64,000 nt of DNA, taken from positions 22,808,400 to 22,872,399 of the forward strand of contig NC_134828.1 of assembly GCF_004210375.1 (NCBI RefSeq). The letters run 5' to 3'. Positions within the stretch are counted from its first letter, which is position 1. Every line of letters starts with the position of its first letter. Position numbers and translations under genes: made by a program. Of the stretch, positions 35,651 through 48,400 are shown piece after piece. This stretch comes from Tachypleus tridentatus. Lineage: Eukaryota > Arthropoda > Merostomata > Xiphosura > Limulidae. The notes beneath the pieces are model-generated. The model saw only the letters and a list, made by a program, of their open reading frames with translations. It was not told where the DNA came from and made no database searches.

Positions 35651-38600
35651 ATATCAGGGAGCTTATATACCAATCTAGTATAAAAGATGCATTGATGTAA
35701 GTGGAGAGTCATAAGATTAAAATCACTAAGGCATAATATAGTAGAGTATAAAAGACTAGAGAAAGTGAGGTATAATTTGTATCAATGTTAGATTGGCAGA
35801 GAAGAGAAAGTTTCGTTGGGATAAAGCTAATGTGCGAGAGGCAACAGGTGTTACCGGAAATACAGTTTTGGTGTAGGAAAATGTGAATGTATTTTACTTG
35901 TATGTGCAGTGCTGTAAATTATTGTTCTAGTTTTAATTTATGTGTAGTGCATTTAGTTTTATTCAAGCAACTTTTATATAAAATTATTAATTCCATTCTA
36001 TATTTTGAGACTTATACATAAAAGATGACAGTTTAAACTTTCTAGTAACTAATGATCTCCTTTAATAATACCTGACTTTGTTATTTATAACTGATTTAAT
36101 ACATAGTTTGGGCAGTATTATTATGTGATAACATTAGAATGTTCTCAATGATACTATGTTACTTATACATTCCATCAGTCAATGACATTTGTTTCATGAC
36201 TTCTTTTTCGGTCACACTTATGTGTCAGTTTTTGTTTTTGAGTAAAAAATAGTTGGTTTCTGTTGTATAGCAACCATATGTCAAAATATGATGATTGGCT
36301 GTGAAATTAAAAACAAAAAAAAAATGGTGAAAATTATTGGAGAGCTGAAAAAAGCCTTGCATAAATTTAGTACACACTAAAGGTACCTGAATAACTGTAA
36401 ACCTTCTGTGAAGTAAAGCTTAAATCATTTCTAAGATCTATTTTTATACCATCAACTCCATTCTCCTAAAGACAATGAATCATATTTTCTTAAGTTTTGA
36501 GCATCTTTGTATGGGTCACAACTCAAATAATAGTCAGATATTTCTTCACAGTGTTCTGTGCCTTATTGGAAAGAGTTGCTTCTCCTAACTTTGTAGAATG
36601 ACAATTCATTATTTCTCAGATTGTGCCTTACCTTTAAACTGCAATTTAAAAACAAGAAGGTTTTTAACTTGAATAATTAAGGATATTCTGTCTTATTTGA
36701 AGTTTACTTTTGAAATATTCTAATGGGCCTTTAGTAAATCTTTTATGCTGCCAAAGCAATAAAACAATGTGCTACTGTTTAACATTAAATGTGTTGACTG
36801 GTTTTAGTGCATGTGGTAGTAAAGGGTAGTGATGATGAGTGAACCCAGTTTTTCTATGTATATATGCATTTTTCACTCAAAGATATGGATATGTAGACAA
36901 GACCCACAACCAATGTGATTAATATCAGTTATGGTTTTTTCATCAGGTCAGAAGAATTGGTGATTGATTCACTTACAGAAGACAAAGAATATAAAGTAAT
37001 TTTGGGCAGTTTTGAATAATTTATAGCAGGATGCAATTTGTTAAATTTCTAGTGGGAGGTGGAAGAAAGATCAAAACTGGATGGGGGGGGGGGGATCCAG
37101 GGGGAGTACAAGTTCCCACAGCAGAGCCTGGAATATGGCCTCAACCACCATGAATTCATTGGAATTTAAAGGTAACACTGTGTTTAAAACTTTTCATTTT
37201 GTAATTGAACACAACTAATTATATTGCTTCTTTGAAACTTAAATTTTCAAAATAAACTTAGCATAAAATGTATCTTCTCTATGCTAGAAGGGGGAAGCAA
37301 AACTCTGTATTTAAGCAGTATATCCTGTTTCAAATGAAAAAACCAAAAGTATTAGCCATTATGCCTTTTGTTATTTTTACAAAATTACAACTACATTAGC
37401 TCAGGTAGTAGACTTTTTTTTTTTAATTTAGTAGAGCTTAGTTACTGTTTAGGAGGGTTTTTATTGTTTACTGTTGGGTTGCCTCCTGGCAAAGTGGTGA
37501 CCCCTTGTGAACCACATTTTTACGTATTTCTGAACATGGAAAGCATCAATGGGAGGACAATTAACCAAAAGTTTCTTGTGTGTTTAGGTACAAATTTTTT
37601 GCCCTGAAGCCACATTTCTCCTTGGCAGTAGATGCAGGAATTATACCAACAGAGTGATCAGCTCGTTTGGATTGTCTCCTAGGTGTGTTGTTATTTTCAT
37701 ATTTTCTGAACTGGTGTATGATAAGGGAGCTTAAAGAACGTATTTTTATGGATTTGCAGTTGTAAAATCTCAAGCTTTTACTCCATTCAAATAGTATTCT
37801 TTCATTTACTTCTGATGGTCTTGATAGAATGTCCAGTATGGGAGCATTTTCTAAGATACCATTTATTGATGTTGTCCAGCAATCATTATAATTGCTGATT
37901 GGAGAATTCTCCATATTTTTGTATTGTAGTTTCAGATGGTTCTTTGATAAACATCTCACTTAAATTTTTCTTCAGTGCTTGTCTTTCATTGTACTAGCAT
38001 CTGTTTTATTTGCATGTTTCATAACATGTAATGCTTTTACAGCAGTTTGAACCTTACTTTCATTCGCGACATCAGTGGAGTTCCTTTTCCTGAAGAAACT
38101 GTGACAAATACTTAAGGGTGTCTAGTGCAACCCTCATGATAATTAATTCCAATAAACATAAAGCTTTTTATTTTTTAACTTTCAGAAATGGTCCAATACA
38201 TTTTTTTTTGTTTTCGATAGAACATGCACATGAAGACAGCGAACTTGAACAATCATATTGTAAGTAAAAACAGAAGTTAGATGCTACATCCTGATGTTGC
38301 TTTTCATTTTGTGAAGGAAAAGATAGTCTTGATAATTATTAAAAATTAATGTCTGCAAATTCAGCACCAATTACATTTTATATCTGCAGTGTAAAGAAAC
38401 ACTCCAAAAAACGTCCATGATCAGAATTTAACATTTGTCCAATTTCATGTCGGAAGAGATTGTTGTAACGTTTGGTAAACTTTAAATGTGATTCTGTGCT
38501 AACGTTGGTCTTAATCTTTTGCTTCCTATACAGTTTGGTAACATTTCTGTACGGTTTAATTCTGTCTTGATTGCATGATGTTGGAACATTTTGCAAATGA

Positions 38601-39023
38601 TTAAATTTCCCATGATCACTTGCCATTTAGCTGTTTTAGAGTAGGGGTTCTCAGTTTGTAGTTTATGAAGTCCATTGATATACATATTTATAAAGCTAAT
38701 TTTGTTTTTCACTGATGTGACAACATAAAATGTCATAACTTCCCAACCCTCCCGAAGGTTTTGAAACTGTTTAGAGCTGTGGAATCTCCCCATCCTTCAG
38801 CTGCACTGATTTGCAAATTGGTTAAACATACCCCTAGATATGTAAACTGCATTAAAAAGATTATAACAAAGACTTGCTTTTTTTTCTGGTCTGAAAGAAG
38901 TTATACTTGAGTGTTAAATCATCACTTTCCAAAGGATACTTTATAAGTTTTAAAATGTTAAATTTTGTAAGTTATATCTCCCCCCCTTCTCCTTGATAAG
39001 AAATATTTATATATTAAGAAATA
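35651..39023. other. Intergenic, no recognised gene
   Basis: Contains a 13-base G run near 37,082 and two overlapping minus-strand open regions (37,561-37,959, 132 codons; 38,378-38,793) that I could not assign to any family. They may be an old transposon or chance. A T-run lies at 37,412. Confidence 0.4.
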
Positions 39024-39100
39024 TTTTCTTATAGCAAAGCCACATCGTGCTATGTGCGAGTCCACTGAGGGGAATCAAACCCCTGATTTAGCATTGTAAA
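39024..39100 (-). repeat. SINE family C, truncated
   Basis: Inverted: B box GGGTTTGATTCCCC, GACTCGCACATAGCACGATG and TGGCTTTGCTATAAGAAAAT tail on the minus strand. Confidence 0.85.
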
Positions 39101-39594
39101 TTGGTTAAGAAATAGTTACCAAGTTCCTTCAAAGTAAAACGATCATATTTTTGTCTTCAAAATTTGTTAATTTTCCATATTGCATTTGCCTTTGCTGCTG
39201 TAATTGTTTTAGCTAATTACTTTTGTTAACTATATAATTTAAAGCCAAATTAAATTATACTTAATATTTTAGCTTGGATGGATTATGCATTTGCAGGCTT
39301 TACTTGGTTTATGTACAATTTTGTATTTTTATTAAAATTTTCTTAAACAAATGAAACCTTGTATCATTAATTTTACAAAACATGAACAAACCACAAAAGA
39401 AATTCCATGAACTGTTTTTTAATTAAAGACATTTCTGATAAAGCAACAGTGAAATATTCAAGTGAACTAAAATTGGAAGTAGCATGACATGCAAGTCTCT
39501 TATCTTTCTTAATTGCAACCATTGTAGACTAAGACTGAAAGTACATTATTAAAGACTTCAGTTGTACCGAACTTCTCAATTTTTCTCAGTTTAT

Positions 39595-39676
39595 TGTTGC
39601 AAAGCTGCTAATGCTTATCCTAGGGATCAAATCCCAAATTTATGCATTATAAACCTTCAAAGGTACCACTGAGAAA
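39595..39676 (-). repeat. Old SINE family C remnant
   Basis: Inverted, strongly diverged: TTTGGGATTTGATCCCTAGG in the B-box place, GGTACCTTTGAAGGTTTATA in the head and GCAGCTTTGCAAC in the tail. Confidence 0.5.
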
Positions 39677-39699
39677 TACTTTGTTTTAATACAATAACA

Positions 39700-41970
39700 A
39701 AATTCTGTAAAACGAATAGAATGCGTCTGGCCTTGTAAGCCTCGAATGTTTTATTTTCGGAGTTCCACCTTTGTAATTCATCGGATCTGCTGTTATAAAA
39801 ACAGGGAGAGACAATTTCAATTAAAAACTCCAGTCAGATAAAATATAAAAACAAACTTTACTCTGTACACTCTGACTTGCATAATTATTTCTGTACAGTA
39901 TATCAGTTTTAAACTGGTCATTGTCACGTTCATCTTATCTGTACTTTCACAACATACAAACGAAACTAAATACAATTACATATAGTGAAAAATGAGCAAC
40001 TTAAAAAAAAATTAATGTATTTCTGCAAATGTGATCAACTCAAAATGCCCAAATATACAATTATAATATTCTAATTAATATTAACACTTAAAAGTCACAT
40101 TGAACTATTCCTTCCTAGTATTAATCAGGTGTACAAGTTATTAATACGTGAGCAACAATTTTCATATATTAAAATAAACTTAAAGATGGAATTTAATCCA
40201 CAAATCTCCCTCCCCATGGTGATAAAATATGAACACCATAGAAAACATTTTATCTGGACTGAAATTAAGTATTTAAATAAACCTAATTTTACAAAAACCA
40301 AGAAAATAAAAACCAGAACGTACAAGATTTCATTTTCTACTGCACCTGTGTAATAAACCTTGCAGTTCAAAACAGTTTTCTAATCATGTAACAACTAGAA
40401 AATTATTGATATAAAGATTTTGTTTTACACAGAATTTCAATTAATCCCATGAATATTATATAAATCAAATACCACAACAGTTTATTGTATACATGTGAAT
40501 TTATAGAACAAACTTTTTAAACATTATGATGGTCAAGAGTTACCAACTATGATTTATGAACTTTATAAACTAATTAAGCAGTTCACTTATAAGATTTTAT
40601 AATTTTAAATCACATTTAAATAATTCAAAATCATCAGTACTGTATCTCAAAAAGTTTATCACACATATGTACATATTAAAAGGTCAACACATTCACAAGG
40701 TTGTTAACTTGTAGTCATTTTAATTCAAGATTTCTAATAATATAAATACTACACTTACAGATTATGCACTGTATAACAAATCCCTCTTGTCAGGATAAAA
40801 AATATTCTACAAGGAAGAACCACTAACAATATTTTAGAAGTTATATTTGGATCATTTCAGGACTAATTGTTTTTCTATTTATTACACACTAGTGGTAAAA
40901 CCTTCAGGTATTAAAAATTGCAAACCAGTATTTTTGAAAAGCTGTACAGAGGTGTCTCAATCATAAATAACAGTAATTATGAAAGAAAGCAGTGTGAGAG
41001 TTCACAGCTTTTCACACAATAAAAAGTAGCAAAAAACAATGTGATGAGAGCTTGCTAATGTGGAATACAGATAATAGTTTAATGTGTAATATAGTTGTAT
41101 ACACGTAATTTTTCAAGAAACTTTTATAAGGAAGTAATGCACTGCATGTCAAAACTATTTTCTGTTGTAATTGGTATTTCAACCCAGCTACTTTTAAAAG
41201 AAACAAAACACAATTACAAATATGTTACCTATAATATTTGGAGGGAAGAACCTCCTTGTTTCCAAGATTAATACCATTAGTGTCTTGGCTAAATATATTA
41301 ATAAAACTATACGAGTAATTAAATGTTTTTGTTACACATTCTATTTAGCCTAAAATTTCAACCAGCTAAAAAATTATAAACAGAAGGCACTACACAACAA
41401 ATGGGAAGACCACATGTGATGTGCTCTATTAATTTTTAAAAAAACTGCATAGCTCAAACCGAAATAAGATTACCTTTCTAGTATTACACACATACACAAC
41501 GTACTCCGGCACGAAAACACTGGAGAGTGGAATACAACAAATGAAATAATTCTACAGAATGTTTCCTTTTGTACATACGTAATTCACTTGTTCTATAATG
41601 GTATTTTCAGAGAATTATTAAATATTTTGTTTTGCGCAAAGATAATTTACAATGCATTTTATAAACTAGTTGTTTCTTTTTATATTCAGCTCGTAGAAGT
41701 AACACTAGTCAACCCGTTTCACAAGGAAATAAAATATGGAATCACCATCACTATTTTCTAGAACAGCACGTAAATATGACAAATGATCACAACTTGGCAC
41801 CTGGAGACTAATTTGGTATGATTAGCATGAGCTGGAGACACTCCCACACTGAAATTGAGCCAAACAAATGATTGTAGTTTTCAGCAATGTGATTTTTTAT
41901 GTTCACAAGACTAACCACTTGGTGTGGAAACAACATAACCCTGTACACTATTTACAGAATCAGCAAAGAC
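39700..41970 (-). other. Downstream flank and probable 3' UTR of the CACHD1-type gene
   Basis: AT-rich and free of recognised repeats over more than 2 kb, unusual in this window and consistent with a long 3' UTR. The polyadenylation site cannot be fixed from sequence alone. Short open frames on both strands (40,125-40,370) are reverse-complement shadows without motifs. Confidence 0.4.
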
Positions 41971-42407
41971 CTAGTGGGTGTCCACAATATGCACCTGTGC
42001 ATGAGTTATATGCTCACTATGGGGTGGAACTTCTGGTATAACTGTTTGTGATGGGTCTCTGAATGATGAAATCCCACCAGGCCAATGTCTGTTGGTTTGT
42101 AACCCAGAGGACCCATAGTAAGATATAGGTGGTGTCACGCTGTGAGGGTGAGGATGTGGCACGGGCGACGAGGCTCGACTACAACTACTCATTGACTGTT
42201 GAGACGCTGGGACACGGTGCCAATCTTTTCCTATCAATAATGGCTCAAAATAAGGTGGCATGTGTTCTGAGTCCTCGTGGGGAGTCATGGTACTGTACCC
42301 ATGATCACTCTCACCACCTGCTGGCCTTCTATACGTACTGCTTGCACGGTAAGGAGAAACAGGAACAGCATTCTCAAAACTTTGCAGTACTAAATTGGAA
42401 TGAGCTA
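41971..42407 (-). CDS. CACHD1: CACHD1 last coding exon (cytoplasmic tail)
   Basis: Acceptor TTCTTCACAG|TA; starts with 2 nt of a split Val codon, then 144 codons and TGA. Contains [40 protein letters not shown], a His/Pro-rich run ([11 protein letters not shown]) and the ending [10 protein letters not shown]. The ESDHGYSTM block is the most CACHD1-specific segment; its Tyr/Ser/Thr residues are possible phosphorylation sites (inference). Confidence 0.93.
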
Positions 42408-45400
42408 CTGTGAAGAAAAAAAAAGGAGAAATTCCTTACTTTACTTTCAACACTGTTCACTGTCATTCTTACACAATTAACACACTGTTCACTGTCATTC
42501 TTACACAATTAACACTGTTCACTGTCATTATTACACAATTAACACTGTTCACTGTCATTATTACACGTTAACACACTGTTCACTGTCATTATTACACGCT
42601 AACACACTGTTCACTGTCATTATTACACGTTAACACACTGTTCACTGTCATTCTTACACATTAACACACTGTTCACTGTCATTCTTACACATTAACACAC
42701 TGTTCACTGTCATTCTTACACATTAACACACTGTTCACTGTCATTCTTACACAAATAACACACTGTTCACTGTCATTCTTACACAAATAACACACTGTTC
42801 ACTGTCATTATTACACACACTGTTCACTGTCATTATTACACTTACACACTGTTCACTGTCATTCTTACACATTAACACACTGTTCACTGTCATTCTTACA
42901 CAACACACTGTTCACTGTCATTCTTACACATTAACACACTGTTCACTGTCATTCTTACACATTAACACACTGTTCACTGTCATTTTTATATATTAACACA
43001 CTGTTCACTGTCATTTTTATATATTAACACACTGTTCACTGTCATTCTTAAATGTTAACACATTGTTCTTCATTCTTATACCTCAACACTGTTCAGTTAT
43101 TTTCACATATTAACACAGTGTTTACTGTCATTTTTACATATTAACACACTATTCACTGTCATTCTTACATATTAAGACACTGTTCACTGTCATTCTTGTA
43201 CCTCAGCTCTGTTCACTGTCATTTTTACATATTAACACACTGTTCAATGACATTTTTACATATTAACACACTGTTCTTCATTTTTATATCTTAGCACTGT
43301 CCACTGTCATTCTTACATATTAACAGAGTTTTCTTAAATTCTTTTAATTTAACACAATTCACCAGAACGTTTATCAAACATTTTGTAAACAACTTTGTTT
43401 TTGTTTGTAAATTTTTTTAACAGAAATAACTTAAAGGAGAAATGTGCTACACTCTTCCAACTAGCAGAGATAGTACTGTATACAAAGATAACACATTTAA
43501 GAAAAACTAAAACATATTATCTGTGTTCTATTTCTTTTTAATACAAGATAAAAAGCAAACCATAGGAAGCAATATGGGGAACACTAAAGAAAATATATAT
43601 ATATATATATCTGAAATTGTGCTTTTATGTTTGGTGTTTTTTGGGTCTGTTTTTACATTTACTCTTCAGTTGAATGCACTATTTATTGTATTTTGCCTTC
43701 ATAGATCAACTAATTTTGAATGCACTATTTACTATATTTTGCAGTGAGAAAGAGATAAACTAATTTTGAACGTACCATTTACTGTATTTTGCAGAGAGAG
43801 AGAGAGATAAACTAATTCTGAATGTACTGTTTACTTTATTTTGCAATGAGAGAGAGATAAACTAATTCTGAATGTACTGTTTACTTTATTTTGCAGTGAG
43901 AGAGAGATAAACTAATTTTGAATACACTATTTACTGTATTTTGCAGTGAGAGAGAGATAAACTAATTTTGAATACACTATTTACTGTATTTTGCAGTGAG
44001 AGAGAGATAAACTAATTTTGAATACACTATTTACTGTATTTTGCTGTATCATAGATCAACTAATTTTGAATGCACTATTTACTATATTTTGCAGTGAGAA
44101 AGAGATAAACTAATTTTGAACGTACCATTTACTGTATTTTGCAGAGAGAGAGAGAGATAAACTAATTCTGAATGTACTGTTTACTTTATTTTGCAATGAG
44201 AGAGAGATAAACTAATTCTGAATGTACTGTTTACTTTATTTTGCAGTGAGAGAGATAAACTAATTTTGAATACACTATTTACTGTATTTTGCAGTGAGAG
44301 AGAGATAAACTAATTTTGAATACACTATTTACTGTATTTTGCAGTGAGAGAGAGATAAACTAATTTTGAATACACTATTTACTGTATTTTGCAGTGAGAG
44401 ATCAAGTAATTTTGAATCCATATACAAACCAGGATGAAGTTCTTCATGAATTTCTGGTTCTTCTGGTTCATTATCCAGTTGAGCCATTGGAAAGGTAGCA
44501 TTAGGTGCTGAGGGCATATAGTGAGGTGATGTACCACGTTGGACATGGTGTCGGTAACAGTAAAAAGTTAAAGCCAGAACCAGGAAACATGCCATGATTC
44601 CACCAGCTACTGGACCAACTGGAGTGCTTTTAATAGTTACCATCTCTTCCAGTGGGAGACCTTCTGGCCAGAAACATGGATGGATTAATGTACGCCCTCT
44701 ACAGTTTGATATTCTAACTAGAAAATAATTAGAGCACTAAGCCTAATTTGCTTAGTCAGGACATACACAACATGAAAGGACCTTGAACTAAGAAAAATAA
44801 CACTGAAAGAATCATGGCAATGATTATATTTAAATTGTGTGGAAACACAGATTTGAAAACAAGTTTTTCAATCTGTTCTTCAGATCTCTAATACTTTACA
44901 TTTTGATCACTGTCCTGTGTTTTTATTCTATTTTTTAAATATAACATCAAAATAACATATTAAACTTACTTCTAACTAAATCTTGCTATATCTGAATGAA
45001 ACATTAGAACTCTGAAATCAAACTAGGAAGTAATGTTACAAAATATGCTAAGAATTTTTTAAAGAAAAACTGTTTTGATAACCATATTCAGCATGCTACA
45101 TGTGAAAAAATTATAACATGCATATTTCAAGTTGTCCTTTTCATTTCTCAGTATTTTAACCAATCTAAAATTACTAGACTAAAAAACAATTCTGAGTGGT
45201 TAAGCTTAAATGAGGCTTAGCTTAAAGATGTTTTTGTTCGTTGTTACCATAAGTTGATTTAAAATGTGGGTAAGACAGGTAATTTTTTTTTTTTTTTCAA
45301 ATTGCTTGGCAAAAAGTTTCTTTGAAATACCACCAGTTCTGTGATCCTTTAGACACACAACACTGTAAACCATAAATACAATTACTGTCAACACCTATTA

Positions 45401-48400
45401 TGTGAAGATAATTACAGAAATTTCAAATCCTTCCACAACACACACACTTGCTAGTTGATGCTGACACTCACTGAAGAAGTTGAATCGACTGCTGCCAAGA
45501 CTTTTATGTTTTTCCTTCTATTTCACCTCTTTGCCAAGTAAATCTACAAGTACTTCCATCCATGTGGATCAGTTTCCAATTGGTATTAAATCATTTTTTA
45601 TTCTAATCCTCAATCTGGGACAACATTTTTCAGCGTTGTGTTTACCATGTTGTTGATGTATGCTAGTCAATAGTAAACTTTACCCTGCTAGGTTGTGTAT
45701 TTATTAGCTTATTGTGAAGGTTCCTGGAGATGAGATAGGCTATGCTTTCAAACCTAAATGTATTGGTCAATCAGCATTTAGCTATCAGTTGGTAATCAAG
45801 TGATAGCCTTCCACATCACTACAGGCTGCATGAATATTTGAGAAAACAAATTTCAAAGTTGGTAAATTTTATTTATTAGATGGGTCGATATAAAAGAAAC
45901 AGAAACAAAAAAAACCCAGTCATAGTGCCAAAAAATCTCTCAGTTGTCCCCGATTTTAAAATGGTCGGGTTACGGCACACAAATATTTTTAGGCCTGTCC
46001 TGACCAAATAATTAGTACACAGTACACAGTATTCACAGGAAAAAACAACAACAATATATAACTGGATTTAATTCAACAAAAGTAAATATTAATAATAGTA
46101 AAAACATACCAATAATTTCGTCTGCATAGGGTGTCCTTGCACCTAAAACTCCCTCGAAACATTTTCGCTGTTCTACACAGTAGCTTTTCTTGAGCTGTGT
46201 CACACCATCAGTTTCCAACTGACACCATTCACACCCAAGTACACCAAAACATTCACTAGAAAAGTAATTATGGTCACTTTAAGAAACAGTATGGAGTTTA
46301 AGTGGTAACAATTCTTACTTGGCATAGAAACCTTAAGAAAGATCCAATGAAAGCAGGTAATCTGTACCACGCATTTATTATGTAATAAAGCAAACTGTAG
46401 GAAGGTCATAATAAAATAAATAACTTTATTTCTCAAAATGAACACATTCTTTAATCTTTGGAAGAAGAAAAATGCGTCGTAAATTTTTTCTGCATGAATA
46501 TTAATACAACAAAATTAAAATTGTCAATGTTTGATAATAACATTAAGACACACAGTCATAATATAAAGGCGTTTTTATTTTAGAATATATTTTCACTATC
46601 CTAATAAATTACATAAAACCAATGTGGTCTTCAAACCACTTAGTTCATTCAACTCTAAAGACATATGTTCAATCTAATATGAATAATATTTATTTAAGCA
46701 AAAGCAATTTAGATAAGAAGATAAATTAAATACATTATGAATATTCAAAATAATACAAAGTTAAAACTCCAAGCATGTAGATTTCACATAAAAAAATCAA
46801 AGTGGTCTCTTACCTCTCTGTCATTCGAGCAAGACAGTGATTTTCGGAAACATGATCCCAGTGAATCAAAATGTTTATTATCTACAAATGGCAATTCAGG
46901 ATCTTCTGGTTCCCATGGACAGCTAGGATTTCTATTATTAAACAAAAATGTAACAGTATATTTTTTCCCTATTTTAACAGATTCAAGGCTTAACTTTTAG
47001 CCTCAATGTTTTACATGCACAAAAATAATTTACTTATAATAAATTTTAAAATTCCCTGCACAATACATTAGCAAAATAACTTTTTTCATTATGCCAGGGA
47101 AATCAAATTTATTCTCTATGATTAAATGGTTTGTTTGAATGAAATAATAGCAGGTTCATTTCTCCTTGTCTTAATATCTGAGATTATTGGCCTATTATTT
47201 CTGTTCTAAAAAGTAATTTTTGTCCATGAGAAAAAACACATACAGAATGTATATCATTATTCCTATATACTTTTCTACATCTTAAACTTTTAATTTTTAC
47301 CTGCCATGTCCTAAACGATATGCCCTCAACTGTGGTTACTATAAAAATTGGTAGAAATGGTACTTTCCAAACGTGTTAATTTTCTAATTTTTCAAGATAG
47401 ACAAAAAAACAAAACATTCACAATAATTTTCAATTTTTAACAATTAAAAGTAATTTTTTAACCCTAATCAGCATCGTTATAACAAATACTCTCAAAGAGA
47501 GTGTTAACATAACCTTAAATGAAAAACTCTGCAAAATATATATTATTAAAATAAACTGCAAAACAGATTTCTTAGTTACTGTCAGACTTATTGCACAGTT
47601 ACCTTCATTAACACTCACTCCAATATCATCATTAAACCAACAAAATGTAACCTCAAATTACCAACAAAGTTTGTACCTTGACACCACTTCAGTAACATTT
47701 TTTTGTTTAATTAGAGAAATTTTCCTGACATACAACTCATAAAGAACATTTGAAAAAATGCTGTCAATACTACAGTCAATATCACCAATAACTGCTCTGC
47801 TTTCCTACAAACTTTTAATTAGCAAATAAGAAATTTTATTTTGTATTTTTGTTCAGCACTTTATATTGAGTTGTTTAATTGACAAAAAGAGCATAAATTA
47901 CTCAATATGACATAATATTTGCCCCCTACCAGTAGTGGAGAATATATATAAAGTCAGTAATTTAAGGGTTAAAATCCTTTTTACAAAAGGCTTGTTTAAA
48001 ACAACTAACCTATCTTCTTCATCCACAAGCTGACCTGTACACAAATTCATTTCAAGTGGACATTCACAAGGGCATTCACATTCTTTCTGTTCCATTCGAT
48101 GGCAGTTAAGACACAGTCTGTCCGTCTAGAAGTAAAGAGAACAGATCTAATCGCAATCATAACGAAGAATACGAAATGCGAAGTTCTGGTCTGGTCACTG
48201 ATAAACATGCTATCTTTGTGTAATAAGCCCAACATAGTTATCACAACCTAAATTTTAGCACTGTAAGCCTACATGCTTATTGTTGAGGACAAAATATTAT
48301 ACATCGTTTATGTACAATCAAATAAGAAAATGTATTAATATTTTTGTGAATAATTTATGAAAACATTACCTGATGATTTGTCTCTTTTTTTTTTAGTTAA

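Noticed and set aside
37561-37959. 132-codon minus-strand open frame as a gene
   Set aside because: No recognisable domain, no splice partner with matching phase, and one such frame is not surprising in this much sequence. An old transposon remains possible.
42129-42413. 94-codon plus-strand open frame
   Set aside because: Antisense shadow of the CACHD1 last exon.
43670-44408. TTTTGCAG|GTGAG-like sequences in the 50-bp repeat as exon acceptors
   Set aside because: They lie on the plus strand, opposite to the gene, and no open frame runs through the units.
44329-44643. Separate small membrane protein gene starting at the ATG at 44,643
   Set aside because: The open frame is one CACHD1 exon. 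The ATG is internal; the exon begins at 44,717 and the frame downstream of 44,430 reads into the intron minisatellite.
46814-46880. Internal acceptor CATTTGTAG as the true start of the 46,814 exon
   Set aside because: It would give the right frame for the downstream exon but not for the 2-nt remainder from the upstream exon, and it would discard the well-formed [16 protein letters not shown] segment.
46737-47000. 87-codon plus-strand open frame
   Set aside because: It is the antisense shadow of the CACHD1 exon at 46,814-46,931.
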